DNA of 64,000 nucleotides. Origin: CAZWBR01 sp964632305. Lineage in GTDB: Bacteria; Bacteroidota; Bacteroidia; Bacteroidales; Prolixibacteraceae. The position numbers and the translations under genes are program-made. Each line of letters opens with the position of its first letter. The stretch's first letter is position 1. The notes under the pieces are model-generated. The model saw only the letters and a list, made by a program, of their open reading frames with translations. It was not told where the DNA came from and did no database searches. Of this stretch, positions 16,260-25,258 are shown piece after piece. The DNA lies in NCBI GenBank assembly GCA_964632305.1, contig CAZWBR010000017.1, positions 8,013 through 72,012 on the forward strand, given 5' to 3'.

Positions 16260-17069
16260 TACTTCCGCCACGATCTTCGCTTCGCCGATCTTTTTCACAC
16301 TCCATTTCTCGGATAGCTGCGGGGATGATTTCCACCCCTCACCATCAGGAATAAGGGCGGCTTTCTGAACAAAAGTCTGCAAACCGGTAGCATTATTAAA
16401 GGTTATGACCGCTTTACGAATATCCTTGCCGTCGTTTTGGGACTGGCGGATCCAGAGAGTGAAACCGTTTAGACCTTCGAAATAGCTACTCCAGTCGGGA
16501 AGGCCGTTTTGCAATCCCAATTCTCCCTTAATAAATTTGATCTTACCGGTTAACTTTCCATCGGTGACAGCCAATGGATCCGGCAGTTCAAGTTTCTCTT
16601 CTTCTGGAATAATCCCTTTCAATTTCTTCATTAGCTCAACGGAAAGATCGTGGGCTACGGCGCTACCGGAGTCATTGATCACTGAAATATAATGATGTCC
16701 CCTGAAAAGCTGAAGCTGGTATGGATTCTGACAATAGATCATCTCATCCTGGTCGGACAGCTCACATTGAAAAGTATTGATGGAGTAGATTCCGAAAGCG
16801 GCCTCCGACGATTTCATGCGGTAATACCCGATCGTAAATTTTTCGTTTCGGAGAACCACTTCCTGCACGATCAGCTTGTCGAAGCCATATTCAAAATAGA
16901 GGGAGGAACCCCCGTTTATGTACCCGTAGAGGGATGTCCCGTCATAAGTCGATTCCTTCGCGATGATCAGGCCTGGCAGCAGATCTTTGGTCAAGACCTG
17001 GCTTTGACCCGGAGAAGGAACGAAGATAGTCAGGCAGGAGAAGAGAAAAAAAGATGTGAGTCGGGCCAT
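16254..17069 (-). CDS. Secreted DUF6599-like protein
   Basis: A 271-residue protein with an N-terminal signal peptide (residues 1 to about 22, hydrophobic SFFLFSCLTIFV). The mature part contains DGTSLYGYINGGSSLYFEYGFDKL near residues 43-65 (a Tyr/Gly-rich motif I associate with DUF6599), and ITFNNATGLQTFVQKAAL near the end. I do not know its function. Its ATG overlaps the stop of the DUF362 gene (TGATG), which implies translational coupling and a shared task outside the cytoplasm. Confidence 0.6.
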   Translation of the reverse strand: MARLTSFFLFSCLTIFVPSPGQSQVLTKDLLPGLIIAKESTYDGTSLYGYINGGSSLYFEYGFDKLIVQEVVLRNEKFTIGYYRMKSSEAAFGIYSINTFQCELSDQDEMIYCQNPYQLQLFRGHHYISVINDSGSAVAHDLSVELMKKLKGIIPEEEKLELPDPLAVTDGKLTGKIKFIKGELGLQNGLPDWSSYFEGLNGFTLWIRQSQNDGKDIRKAVITFNNATGLQTFVQKAALIPDGEGWKSSPQLSEKWSVKKIGEAKIVAEVQ

Positions 17070-18256
17070 CAGGCAAGATTTATGGTTTTCAAATTTATTT
17101 TACTGTTATCGCTGATTCCCAAACCCAATTCGTCAGCCCTTTTCAGGAAGACAGAGGCGCCGGGGGCCTCCTCTTTTTGCAATTTCATCTCGATTCGTTT
17201 GCGGGAGACGATGTTGAGCGCCACCCGATCGACGGCCACGGGATCGGTGCCGGCAAGGAGAAGATTATACTGGCAGATAAACTGCGGGTTAGCCGCCGGT
17301 CCGCCGTTAAAGCAACCAATCAGGCCATCGACAATATTGAGGACCACCTTGTCGCGCAAGGGAGGGAAGGCACAAACTTCGGCGCAGGTGTCGTGCCACA
17401 GTTTATCGTGTAACCGTCCGGTATTTGAAACCGAGCCGAAGGCCAGATTTTTCATGCAGACGGTGATTGAACTGCCGGCATTTTTGAGGATGGGAAGGTT
17501 AATAATTTTGGTCACCTCTTTCGTACATATCTTACTGAAATAGGAGTGTTTACCGCCATTTACCATATAGGGCAGGGTATATTCGTCATAGGAGCCCTCC
17601 ACGTCGGCCCAGTAGAACCATTCTTTGTCGATCATCTTCTCGCCGTAGAGTTTCCCGTTCTGGTCGAAAAAACTTCCGCTGGCATCCTTTTGTTCGGTAC
17701 CCGTGATTTTTATCCCGGGGTAGTTTTCAGGAAGAAAGCCCGCCTCGTGCAGTTCCATTTCGCGACGGTCCCAAATCACCAGGTTCTTACGAGGGATGCC
17801 AGCCTCCTCAAGTTGAGCGATAACCGCCTTCACCAGGGCATGACTGGTGCTTAGTAATTTACCGGCAATGGGATTGACTTTTAGACCGATAATATCGTCG
17901 GGAGAAAAGAATTTCAGCCAGGCGGCCTTTACTGATTTCTCGCCGGTCAGATCGAGCATCAGCACCTTCAGCATCTCCTCAACGGCTTTGGGTTGTATGA
18001 TCTTATCCTTGATACAACTGGCATGATTGACCTGGGTGACCCTTCCGGGGAAAAGGCCGGGCATGGATTGCGGTTTTCGCGGATATTTAAGGGCATCGTT
18101 GATATTGGTAGCCGGTTTCTTGGTTAGCTCATCGGCGGAGAGGATGCCGGGAACCGAGGCGATAACCGGAGTCAGGGCAGCCCCTACCCCGCCGGCCGAT
18201 AATAACCGGAAGAAATTCCTCCGACCTTTTGGCAGTTTTTCATCTTTCCTGTACAT
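17069..18256 (-). CDS. DUF362 domain protein with a twin-arginine-like signal
   Basis: A 395-residue protein beginning MYRKDEKLPKGRRNFFRLLS, where RRNFFRLL resembles a Tat export motif, followed by a hydrophobic stretch (AGGVGAALTPVIASVPG). The body has the DUF362 features DDIIGLKVNP, a NLPILKNAG segment and a late TDPVAVDRVAL segment. DUF362 proteins are often linked to iron-sulfur proteins, but I see no ferredoxin-type cysteine cluster here. I chose the ATG at 18256 because it puts the RR motif close to the N-terminus; an upstream ATG at 18328 would add 24 unrelated residues. It precedes and overlaps the DUF6599 gene by one base. Confidence 0.8.
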   Translation of the reverse strand: MYRKDEKLPKGRRNFFRLLSAGGVGAALTPVIASVPGILSADELTKKPATNINDALKYPRKPQSMPGLFPGRVTQVNHASCIKDKIIQPKAVEEMLKVLMLDLTGEKSVKAAWLKFFSPDDIIGLKVNPIAGKLLSTSHALVKAVIAQLEEAGIPRKNLVIWDRREMELHEAGFLPENYPGIKITGTEQKDASGSFFDQNGKLYGEKMIDKEWFYWADVEGSYDEYTLPYMVNGGKHSYFSKICTKEVTKIINLPILKNAGSSITVCMKNLAFGSVSNTGRLHDKLWHDTCAEVCAFPPLRDKVVLNIVDGLIGCFNGGPAANPQFICQYNLLLAGTDPVAVDRVALNIVSRKRIEMKLQKEEAPGASVFLKRADELGLGISDNSKINLKTINLA

Positions 18257-18533
18257 GACCAGATAATTTTTCACTATTAGTAAACCATAATGGGTAGTTA
18301 TTACGAATAGGGAACTAAAATTCATCAAAACAGGAGTAATAATTTTTTATCCGATGCATTTGACAGGGTAAAGTCTCCCTATTATTTACGGGAGCAAGAG
18401 GGATTTGGAATAAGCGCCAACCTGAAGGTGATTTTTATTGTTTACCTGTAATTATTTTTTCCGTACTTTTACTTATTATCCTGTTAGAAACGGGATCGAC
18501 CGATTTGTTCTTAAATCTATTACCATAAATACA

Positions 18534-21350
18534 ATGAGAAAATTTCAGAAATTGATCTATAGTGTTTTAATTCCGGCGTTAAGCCTGGGATTATCGATGA
18601 GCGCGAAAGGGCAACCGCTGCCGGTTGATCCGGCGATCAGGATCGGAAAACTGGGAAACGGGATGACCTATTATATTCGTCATAACGAAGAGCCCAAGGA
18701 ACGAGCCAGTTTTTACATTATCCAGAATGTAGGGGCGTTGCTTGAGAATGACAACCAGAACGGACTGGCGCATTTTCTGGAACATATGGCTTTTAACGGG
18801 ACCCAGCATTTTCCGGGGAAGGGCATTATCAGCACCCTCGAGAAACACGGGGTAGCTTTCGGGCGGAATATCAATGCTTATACGGCTTACACCGAGACGG
18901 TCTATAACCTGAGCGATGTACCGGTAACCCATCAGGGATTAGTGGATACCTGTCTGTTGGTTTTGAATGACTGGTCGCATTACCTGTTGCTGACCGACGA
19001 GGAGATTGATGCGGAACGGGGGGTGATCACGGAAGAATGGCGTACCCGCCGCGATGCCGGGTTTCGGATGCAGTCGAAATATTTCCCGGTGCTTTTTAAG
19101 GATTCGAAATACGCCGTTCGCGATATCATCGGGGATTTGAACGTGATCAAGACTTTTGATTACAATACCTTGCGGAGTTTTTATCACGACTGGTACCGCA
19201 CGGATTTACAAGCGATAGCCATTGTCGGGGATATAAATATTGATGAGGTGGAGAGTAAAATTAAAGCGCTGTTCAGTTCCATTCCTCCTGTAGAAAATGC
19301 CAGGGCGAGGACCAAATTTGAAGTTCCCTACCATAAGGATACCCGGTTTGTACTGGCTACCGACCCGGAAGCTTCGCAGAGCATGATCAGCCTGTACATC
19401 AAGCATGATGGGAGGCCCAATGGAAAGAAGGATATCAGTTATTACCGTGAGGAACTGATTGCCAACCTGTTTAATATGATGCTCCGGGACCGGATCGAAG
19501 AGCTTCTGCAGAAAGGCGAACCACCGTTTATTAACGGAGACATCAGTTTCGGGGGATTTGTACGTGATTATGATGTGTTGGGTATTTCGGCCACGGCCAA
19601 TCCGAACCGTGAAGCGGAAGCGTTAAAGGCGATCTATACGGAAGCCCAGCGGATCTATCGTTATGGTTTCACGCCAACCGAAGTTGAGAGGGCCAAGAGT
19701 AACCTGCTCACCCAACTGGAAACCAGATGGAAACAGAAAGACAAGATTCAAAATGACGAATATATTGACAATATTGTCGAGCATTTTTTGACCAACGAGC
19801 CGCTCACCTCGCTGGATTTTGACTGGGAGGCGACCCAGGCTATGCTCCCCTCGGTAGAGACTGCAGAGATATCGGCCAAGGCGAAAGAGTGGATGAAGCC
19901 GGAAAACCGGGTCATTATTATCATGGGGCCGGAGCAAGAGGGGATTAAACACCTGAATGAAGAAGAGTCGTTAGCGATCCTCGGTGAAGTTGAGAAGTCA
20001 GAGATTAAGCCTTATGAAGATGCGGTCACCTCTTCATCGCTGATTGAAGGGGAGTTAAAAGGGTCGCCAATTGTAAAGACCAGGAAACTGGAGGATTTTG
20101 ACGCGGTGGAATGGACCCTTGGGAACAATGCCAGGGTGGTTTACCGAAAGGCGGACTATGAGAAAGACAATATTCAGCTTTTAGGGCTCAGTCTCGGAGG
20201 AAGTTCGATCTATCCGGAGAACAAAGTCGCTTCGGCCATGATGGTGCCCCAATTTATGGAAATGTTCGGGGTAGGAGATTTTGATGCCGTGACGTTGAAG
20301 AAGATGCTGACCGGTAAGAATGTTTCGCTGGGTAGTTCGATCTCGGATCTGAACGAATCGTTCAGCGGGACCTCGACGCCGAAAGATTTTGAGACGCTGC
20401 TCCAACTGCTCTACCTCCAGTTTGAGAAACCGCGTTTCGATGAAGAGGCCTATCAGGCCCTGAAGAGCCGCTACCAGGCCTATTTGGCCAACATGGCCAA
20501 TAATCCTCAGAAAGTGATGAGCGACTCACTCCAACTGATCATGACTAATTACAGTAAACGGACCAAGCTGATGGTGCCGGAAATGTTCAACGATATTTCC
20601 CTTAAACAGATGGAAGAGATCTACCGTGACCGGATAGCGGATGCCGGTGATTTCACCTTCTTTATTGTGGGGAACATAGATGAAGCGAGCGTCAAGCCAC
20701 TAGTGGAGAAATATATTGGATCGCTCACCGACCTGCCGCGCACGGAGAACTGGAAAGACAACAAGGTCGGGGTACCGGAAGGAAAGACTAACCGGGAAAT
20801 AGCCATCCCCCTGGAGACCGAAAAAGCCACGGTAGTGATCAGTTTCAACAATCAATCGGGGTATAATCCGAAGAATAATCTCCTGGCCGACGTGTTGAAA
20901 GGGATCTTAAGACTACGTTACACCGAGGAGATCCGCGAGAAAGAAGGCGGCACGTACGGGGTCAGCGTTTCGAGCAGCAACAAGCATTTCCCCAGGGAAG
21001 AGAAAGAGGTAGAGATGCAGTTTGACACGGATCCGGCGAAAGCAGAACATCTCAAATCTATCGTATACAGCGAAATAGACAAGATCATTGCCAATGGTCC
21101 GACGGCTGAAGATCTTGATAAGACCGTCAAGAACCTGCTGAAGGAGAGGGAACAGGCAAAACTGCACAACAGTTATTGGATGAGCACATTATCGGGCTAT
21201 TACATGCATAACATCAACAATGATGCGGCAGAGAACTTTGAGAAAATACTCCAGGCGATGACCCGGACGGATGTTCAGCAATTCGCAAAAGACTTTTTCA
21301 AAACGGCCGATGTGGTGAATGTGGTTTTCAAGCCGAAGGCCAAAGAGTAG
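18534..21350 (+). CDS. M16-family zinc peptidase (pitrilysin/insulinase type), exported
   Basis: A 938-residue zinc metallopeptidase of the periplasm or outer-membrane face. After a signal peptide (residues 1 to about 26, ending SAKGQ) comes an active M16 domain with the inverted zinc motif HFLEH at residues 80-84 and the downstream Glu in ERGVITEEWR near residue 162. Two M16C-type middle domains and an inactive second half (GGTYGVSVSSS near residue 800) follow, as in full-length single-chain members. Start: ATG at 18534 directly precedes the signal peptide; an in-frame ATG at 18438 would add 32 residues that spoil it. Monocistronic by spacing. Its sense strand is unusually G-rich compared with dnaG or sdhA. 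Confidence 0.93.
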   Translation: MRKFQKLIYSVLIPALSLGLSMSAKGQPLPVDPAIRIGKLGNGMTYYIRHNEEPKERASFYIIQNVGALLENDNQNGLAHFLEHMAFNGTQHFPGKGIISTLEKHGVAFGRNINAYTAYTETVYNLSDVPVTHQGLVDTCLLVLNDWSHYLLLTDEEIDAERGVITEEWRTRRDAGFRMQSKYFPVLFKDSKYAVRDIIGDLNVIKTFDYNTLRSFYHDWYRTDLQAIAIVGDINIDEVESKIKALFSSIPPVENARARTKFEVPYHKDTRFVLATDPEASQSMISLYIKHDGRPNGKKDISYYREELIANLFNMMLRDRIEELLQKGEPPFINGDISFGGFVRDYDVLGISATANPNREAEALKAIYTEAQRIYRYGFTPTEVERAKSNLLTQLETRWKQKDKIQNDEYIDNIVEHFLTNEPLTSLDFDWEATQAMLPSVETAEISAKAKEWMKPENRVIIIMGPEQEGIKHLNEEESLAILGEVEKSEIKPYEDAVTSSSLIEGELKGSPIVKTRKLEDFDAVEWTLGNNARVVYRKADYEKDNIQLLGLSLGGSSIYPENKVASAMMVPQFMEMFGVGDFDAVTLKKMLTGKNVSLGSSISDLNESFSGTSTPKDFETLLQLLYLQFEKPRFDEEAYQALKSRYQAYLANMANNPQKVMSDSLQLIMTNYSKRTKLMVPEMFNDISLKQMEEIYRDRIADAGDFTFFIVGNIDEASVKPLVEKYIGSLTDLPRTENWKDNKVGVPEGKTNREIAIPLETEKATVVISFNNQSGYNPKNNLLADVLKGILRLRYTEEIREKEGGTYGVSVSSSNKHFPREEKEVEMQFDTDPAKAEHLKSIVYSEIDKIIANGPTAEDLDKTVKNLLKEREQAKLHNSYWMSTLSGYYMHNINNDAAENFEKILQAMTRTDVQQFAKDFFKTADVVNVVFKPKAKE

Positions 21351-21500
21351 TATTACCTTCACAACAGATCACCTGAAATAAAGATTGAAAAGGAGGCTTG
21401 CAAGAGCTTCCTTTTCTTTAGTAACCCGGATGTGAGGAATCAGAGAGTTAGCCAATCCGGGCAAATAATTACGACAAAACCGGGAAGCCTAAGGGAACGG

Positions 21501-21531
21501 TTTAATTATTCACGGATTAATTATAAATTTG
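21501..21531 (+). promoter_or_regulatory. Probable promoter of the sigma-54 activator operon
   Basis: TTTA (21501-21504, one base off TTTG) and TAAATTTG (21524-21531, matches TAnnTTTG) are separated by 19 bp, 26 bases before the ATG at 21558. Its position supports that start over the upstream in-frame ATG at 21432. Confidence 0.5.
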
Positions 21532-21557
21532 TGATCCAAAATATTGTAGCATCATCG

Positions 21558-22793
21558 ATGAATATTCAGGAAATAAAACAACGATTCGGAATTATCGGCA
21601 ATGCGCCGGGGTTAAACCGGGCCATTGAGGTGGCCCTTCAGGTTGCGCCCACCGATCTCTCGGTGTTAATCAACGGGGAGAGCGGGGTCGGTAAAGAGTC
21701 GTTTCCTCAGATTATTCACAATTTTTCGCACCGGAAACACGGTAAATACATCGCGGTGAACTGCGGGGCCATCCCCGAAGGGACTATCGATTCGGAACTG
21801 TTCGGGCATGAGAAAGGCTCGTTCACCGGGGCGCTTACCGACCGGAAAGGTTATTTCGAAGTGACCGATGGAGGGACCATCTTTCTGGATGAGATAGGTG
21901 AGTTGCCCGTCTCGACCCAGGTCAGACTTTTAAGAGTGCTGGAATCGGGAGAGTTTATCCGGGTTGGTTCGTCGCAGGTACAAAAGACCAATGTCAGGGT
22001 GATTGCAGCGACCAACGTGGACTTGACACGGGCCATCAGCGAAGGAAAATTTCGTGAGGATCTCTACTATCGTTTGAACACGGTGCCGATTAAGATTTTA
22101 CCATTACGGGAAAGAGGCAGCGATGTACTGTTGCTGTTCCGTAAGTTCGCACAGGATTTTGCGGAACGTTATAAGATGCCCCCGATCAGGTTGAGCGATG
22201 AGGCCCAGAAGATGATGCTGACCTACCGTTGGCCGGGGAACGTAAGGCAATTAAAAAATATTACCGAGCAGATCTCGATCATTGAGACCGAGCGGGAGAT
22301 CAACGCCGAGCGGTTAATCCATTATATCCCGTCGGAGAATGTGGGGTCCTTACCGGCTCTCTACAGCAAGAGTGTGGATGAGCAGACCTTCAGCAGTGAA
22401 CGGGAGATTCTCTACAAGATCCTTTTTGACATGAAGAAGGATATGAATGATCTGAAAAAGCTGGTTCATGACATGATGCAGGAGGGGCAATCGCCAAAGG
22501 TCCATGAGGAGAATGCCCATATTATTAGGAAGCTTTACCACCAGGAGGAGATGGAACATCCGGTGGCGCAACCCTCGTATCAGCCACAGATCATTATTAA
22601 GCCGAGTGAGCGTTCGCACATTCAGGATACCGAGGAGATAGTCGAAGAGTCGCTCTCCATTGAAGACAAGGAGATAGAACTGATCCGGAAAGCCCTTGAG
22701 AAGCATAACGGCAAACGAAAAATGGCCGCGCAGGAATTGGGGATCTCGGAAAGGACGCTCTACCGAAAAATAAAAGAATACAATATAGAATAA
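21558..22793 (+). CDS. Sigma-54-interacting transcriptional activator (AAA+ and Fis-type HTH, no receiver domain)
   Basis: A 411-residue enhancer-binding activator that should remodel RNA polymerase carrying RpoN. It begins almost directly with the AAA+ domain: Walker A GESGVGKE at 40-47, the sigma-54 contact loop GSFTGA at 87-92, Walker B GGTIFLDEIGE at 105-115 and the sensor WPGNVRQLKN near residue 225. A linker of about 100 residues follows, then a Fis-type helix-turn-helix at the C-terminus (KMAAQELGISERTLYRKI). There is no N-terminal receiver or sensor domain, so control must come through the linker or a partner. It is followed after 2 bp by lptE, then by a TPR gene and secG. Confidence 0.93.
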   Translation: MNIQEIKQRFGIIGNAPGLNRAIEVALQVAPTDLSVLINGESGVGKESFPQIIHNFSHRKHGKYIAVNCGAIPEGTIDSELFGHEKGSFTGALTDRKGYFEVTDGGTIFLDEIGELPVSTQVRLLRVLESGEFIRVGSSQVQKTNVRVIAATNVDLTRAISEGKFREDLYYRLNTVPIKILPLRERGSDVLLLFRKFAQDFAERYKMPPIRLSDEAQKMMLTYRWPGNVRQLKNITEQISIIETEREINAERLIHYIPSENVGSLPALYSKSVDEQTFSSEREILYKILFDMKKDMNDLKKLVHDMMQEGQSPKVHEENAHIIRKLYHQEEMEHPVAQPSYQPQIIIKPSERSHIQDTEEIVEESLSIEDKEIELIRKALEKHNGKRKMAAQELGISERTLYRKIKEYNIE

Positions 22794-22795
22794 GA

Positions 22796-23332
22796 ATGAG
22801 TTTTAAGCTAAAAAATATCCTTACCCTTTTTCTCAGTGCGGTAGTCCTGACCCTGGTTGTTGCAGCCTGTAAAATCAACTATTCCTTTACAGGGGCCTCC
22901 ATCTCGCCGGATGTAAAGACGGTGCTGATCGAGTTTTTCAACAACCGGGCGAGGGTGGTGAACCCGACCCTGAGCCAGACCTTTACCGAGGCGCTGAAAG
23001 ATAAGTTTGTCAACGAGACCGGGCTGAAGCTCAACAATGATGAGGGAGACCTGGAGTTTTCGGGTGAGATTACCGGGTATGAGGTAAGGCCTATATCGGT
23101 TCAGCAATCTGAAGAGGGACGGGATTTTGCCTCGATGAACCGGCTCACTGTAACCGTAAAAGTTGTATTCGTCAATAATAAGAATCACGAACAGGATTTC
23201 AATTCCTCTTTCTCGGCCTATTACGATTGGGAGAGTACCAGAGCGTTGACCGATGTTGAAAGCGATGCTGCCAAGTCGATCGTCGAAAAACTGGTTGAAG
23301 ATATCTTCAACCGGTCGGTGGCCAACTGGTAG
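22796..23332 (+). CDS. lptE: LptE-family LPS-assembly lipoprotein
   Basis: A 178-residue outer-membrane lipoprotein expected to plug the LptD barrel in lipopolysaccharide export. The signal peptide ends in the lipobox VVAAC (Cys near residue 25), followed by KINYSFTGASI, the usual opening of Bacteroidota LptE proteins, and an alternating alpha/beta fold with TLSQTFTEALKDKF and the late AAKSIVEKLVEDIFNRSVANW helix. It starts 2 bp after the activator gene and is surely co-transcribed. No LptD gene is in the window. Confidence 0.88.
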   Translation: MSFKLKNILTLFLSAVVLTLVVAACKINYSFTGASISPDVKTVLIEFFNNRARVVNPTLSQTFTEALKDKFVNETGLKLNNDEGDLEFSGEITGYEVRPISVQQSEEGRDFASMNRLTVTVKVVFVNNKNHEQDFNSSFSAYYDWESTRALTDVESDAAKSIVEKLVEDIFNRSVANW

Positions 23333-23344
23333 GGAGAGAGATGG

Positions 23345-23414
23345 AAGATAGAAGATAAAAGACTTTGGATTAAAGATTGAAAACTTAAGATAGAAGGCCG
23401 AAGAGGGGCAGAAT
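23345..23414. repeat. Degenerate 14-bp array between lptE and the TPR gene
   Basis: Five consecutive 14-bp units each begin with AAGA (23345, 23359, 23373, 23387, 23401), for example AAGATAGAAGATAA and AAGACTTTGGATTA. The period equals that of the array at 14934-15017 and the word content (AGAT/AGAC) is similar, but the copies are more degenerate. Confidence 0.7.
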
Positions 23415-23439
23415 AATTAAAGATAGGGAGTGAATTGAG

Positions 23440-24261
23440 ATGTCGATGAGCCGGGAACAAATGTTACGTTATATGGATGATCCGTCGTTGCTGAACGAAC
23501 GGACACTGGGAGAGCTCAAGGAGATTCTTGATGAGTTTCCCTATTTCCAGACGGCCCATCTGCTCTACGCAAGGAACCTGATGAACGAGAACAATTTTCG
23601 TTATTCGGGACAGCTAAAAACCTGTGCCATCTATGCCACCGACCGGGCCGTCCTCTATCATCTGCTACACCCCAAACAGGAAAAATCCGAGGCCGAAAAA
23701 CTACCGGAGCTCGAAGTCCGGGTAAAAGAAAATGAACCTGAGGCGCCGGCTCTCTTCGAGCTGGCAGAAGAAACCCCCATCACGGAGACCAAGCTGGTCA
23801 CCCCGGAAGTTAGAGAGACCAGGAAAAGGGAGACCACCTCGTTTGACCTGATAAGTTTCGAGCCGGGAGAGATGGGATATAAACTGGAAGGGAGCGAGAC
23901 GGAGAGTGAGATATCCTTGTCGGAACTGGCCAACGATCTGCGTAAGATGTCAGTGAAAAAGAGCCAGACAGCTTCGAAGGAGGAGAAAGAAGAGCTTATC
24001 GAACGGTTTATCCGCGAGAACCCGATCATGCAACCGCGAACGCCGATAACCGACTCATACGAAGAACAGTTGCCCCCGTTAGATGAGGAACATAAGGAGA
24101 GTGATGATTTTATTACCGAGACGCTGGCGCGCATTTATCTTAAACAAGGATTTTATCAAAAGGCAATCAAAGCTTTTCAGCGATTAAGTTTGAAATATCC
24201 CGAAAAAAGTATTTACTTTGCCCGTCAAATTGAAGAAATTACAAAACTGCTTAATAAATAA
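23440..24261 (+). CDS. Conserved protein with C-terminal TPR-like motif
   Basis: A 273-residue cytosolic protein with no signal peptide. The first 75 residues resemble a helical repeat (LKEILDEFPYFQTAHLLYARNL), the middle is a charged, probably disordered linker rich in Glu/Lys/Thr, and the last 45 residues form a TPR-like helix pair (ARIYLKQGFYQKAIKAFQRL). I do not know the function. The gene is 4 bp upstream of secG and downstream of lptE, an arrangement that I recall as conserved in Bacteroidota, which suggests a link to envelope biogenesis. Confidence 0.75.
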   Translation: MSMSREQMLRYMDDPSLLNERTLGELKEILDEFPYFQTAHLLYARNLMNENNFRYSGQLKTCAIYATDRAVLYHLLHPKQEKSEAEKLPELEVRVKENEPEAPALFELAEETPITETKLVTPEVRETRKRETTSFDLISFEPGEMGYKLEGSETESEISLSELANDLRKMSVKKSQTASKEEKEELIERFIRENPIMQPRTPITDSYEEQLPPLDEEHKESDDFITETLARIYLKQGFYQKAIKAFQRLSLKYPEKSIYFARQIEEITKLLNK

Positions 24262-24265
24262 CCAG

Positions 24266-24604
24266 ATGTACACATTTATAACTGTATTACTTTTCATCGT
24301 TTGTCTAATGCTGGTCCTTCTTGTACTGGTACAGAATTCAAAGGGCGGAGGTTTGACCTCAACTTTTTCCAGCTCCAATCAGGTGATGGGTGTTCGTAAA
24401 ACGACTGATTTTCTTGAAAAAGGCACCTGGATTCTTGCTGTAGCCCTGGTAATCCTTTGCGTCAGCGCAACCGCTTTCCTTCCCCGTCAGGGAGAACAGG
24501 CCAAATCGGCTATTGATGAGCAGATTCAGCGTGTTCAGGATCCCAGCGCTCTCCCGACTTTCCCTCAGGCTGTACCTCAGGAAAAGAACGATACTGCCAA
24601 ATAA
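24266..24604 (+). CDS. secG: Preprotein translocase subunit SecG
   Basis: A small inner-membrane component of the SecYEG channel, 112 residues. Two membrane helices (residues 2-22, FITVLLFIVCLMLVLLVLV, and about 53-72) flank the conserved loop QNSKGGGLTSTFS with VMGVRKTTDFLEKGTW, the family signature. A C-terminal tail of about 40 polar residues is longer than in E. coli. The start ATG at 24266 puts the first helix at the N-terminus; an earlier in-frame ATG at 24218 lies inside the TPR gene and would add a polar extension. The operon ends at the terminator 24671-24703. Confidence 0.93.
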   Translation: MYTFITVLLFIVCLMLVLLVLVQNSKGGGLTSTFSSSNQVMGVRKTTDFLEKGTWILAVALVILCVSATAFLPRQGEQAKSAIDEQIQRVQDPSALPTFPQAVPQEKNDTAK

Positions 24605-24670
24605 AGAAGAGTAGACTTCGCGATAAGGGCTCATCCAGGTATCTGCAGAAGGTAGGGAGGATCCGAAAAG

Positions 24671-24703
24671 GCCGTTGCATCAAAGAGTGCAACGGCTTTT
24701 TTT
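24671..24703 (+). terminator. Rho-independent terminator of the lptE-secG operon
   Basis: GCCGTTGCA (24671-24679) pairs perfectly with TGCAACGGC (24688-24696), followed by seven T residues. Confidence 0.88.
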
Positions 24704-24866
24704 CTATTGGGACTAAAATAATGTCAACTTGACAGAGCCGACTGACACAGATTCAACCGATATTTAATCCTCTATTTAAGCATCTTAGCTGCACTTCAGC
24801 AATGACACATTGATAAAATCCCGAAAAATTGTCTGCCAAAGCGCATCATTTAGGGTGAAAAATCCT

Positions 24867-24883
24867 TTGGCACGTAATCTGTA
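24867..24883 (+). promoter_or_regulatory. Sigma-54-like promoter sequence upstream of groES
   Basis: TTGGCACG-TAAT-CTGTA has a perfect -24 half of the RpoN consensus (TTGGCACG) and correct spacing (GG-N10-GT), but the -12 half is CTGTA instead of TTGCA. It lies about 55 bases before the groES ATG. The rest of the 330-base secG-groES gap shows no CIRCE inverted repeat and no clean TAnnTTTG promoter. Confidence 0.35.
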
Positions 24884-24935
24884 AGAGAAGGGTATAAAAT
24901 AAATACTAATGTTTAATCAATAAATACAATTCAAA

Positions 24936-25214
24936 ATGGCAGAACTTAAAGGAAAAATCCTTGCCGGCAAAGTCTTGGTTGAGCCGCAGGAAGCAGTAAC
25001 AAAAACAGCCGGCGGTATTATCATCCCCGATTCAGCAAAAGAGAAACCTCTTTCAGGAAAAGTAGTCCTCGTTGGTAGTGCGAAGAAAGACGAAGCGATG
25101 GAAGTAAAAGCAGGGGATACTGTTTTCTACGGAAAATACTCCGGCACAGAACTCTCGATCGACGGGAAAGACTATCTTTTGATTTCGCAGACTGATGTCC
25201 TTTACATCATGTAA
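24936..25214 (+). CDS. groES: Co-chaperonin GroES
   Basis: The 92-residue lid of the GroEL chamber. The sequence shows GKVLVEPQEAVTKTAGGIIIPDSAKEKP with the mobile GroEL-binding loop (KTAGGIIIPDSA, about residues 24-35), and the closing KDYLLISQTDVLYIM. Length is normal. It forms the usual pair with groEL, 44 bp downstream. Confidence 0.97.
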   Translation: MAELKGKILAGKVLVEPQEAVTKTAGGIIIPDSAKEKPLSGKVVLVGSAKKDEAMEVKAGDTVFYGKYSGTELSIDGKDYLLISQTDVLYIM

Positions 25215-25258
25215 TTGAATCGTTTAATGATTTTCAAACTTATTTAATATCCATAACA

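Noticed and set aside
24720..24935. CIRCE/HrcA operator upstream of groES
   Set aside because: No TTAGCACTC-N9-GAGTGCTAA-like inverted repeat is present.
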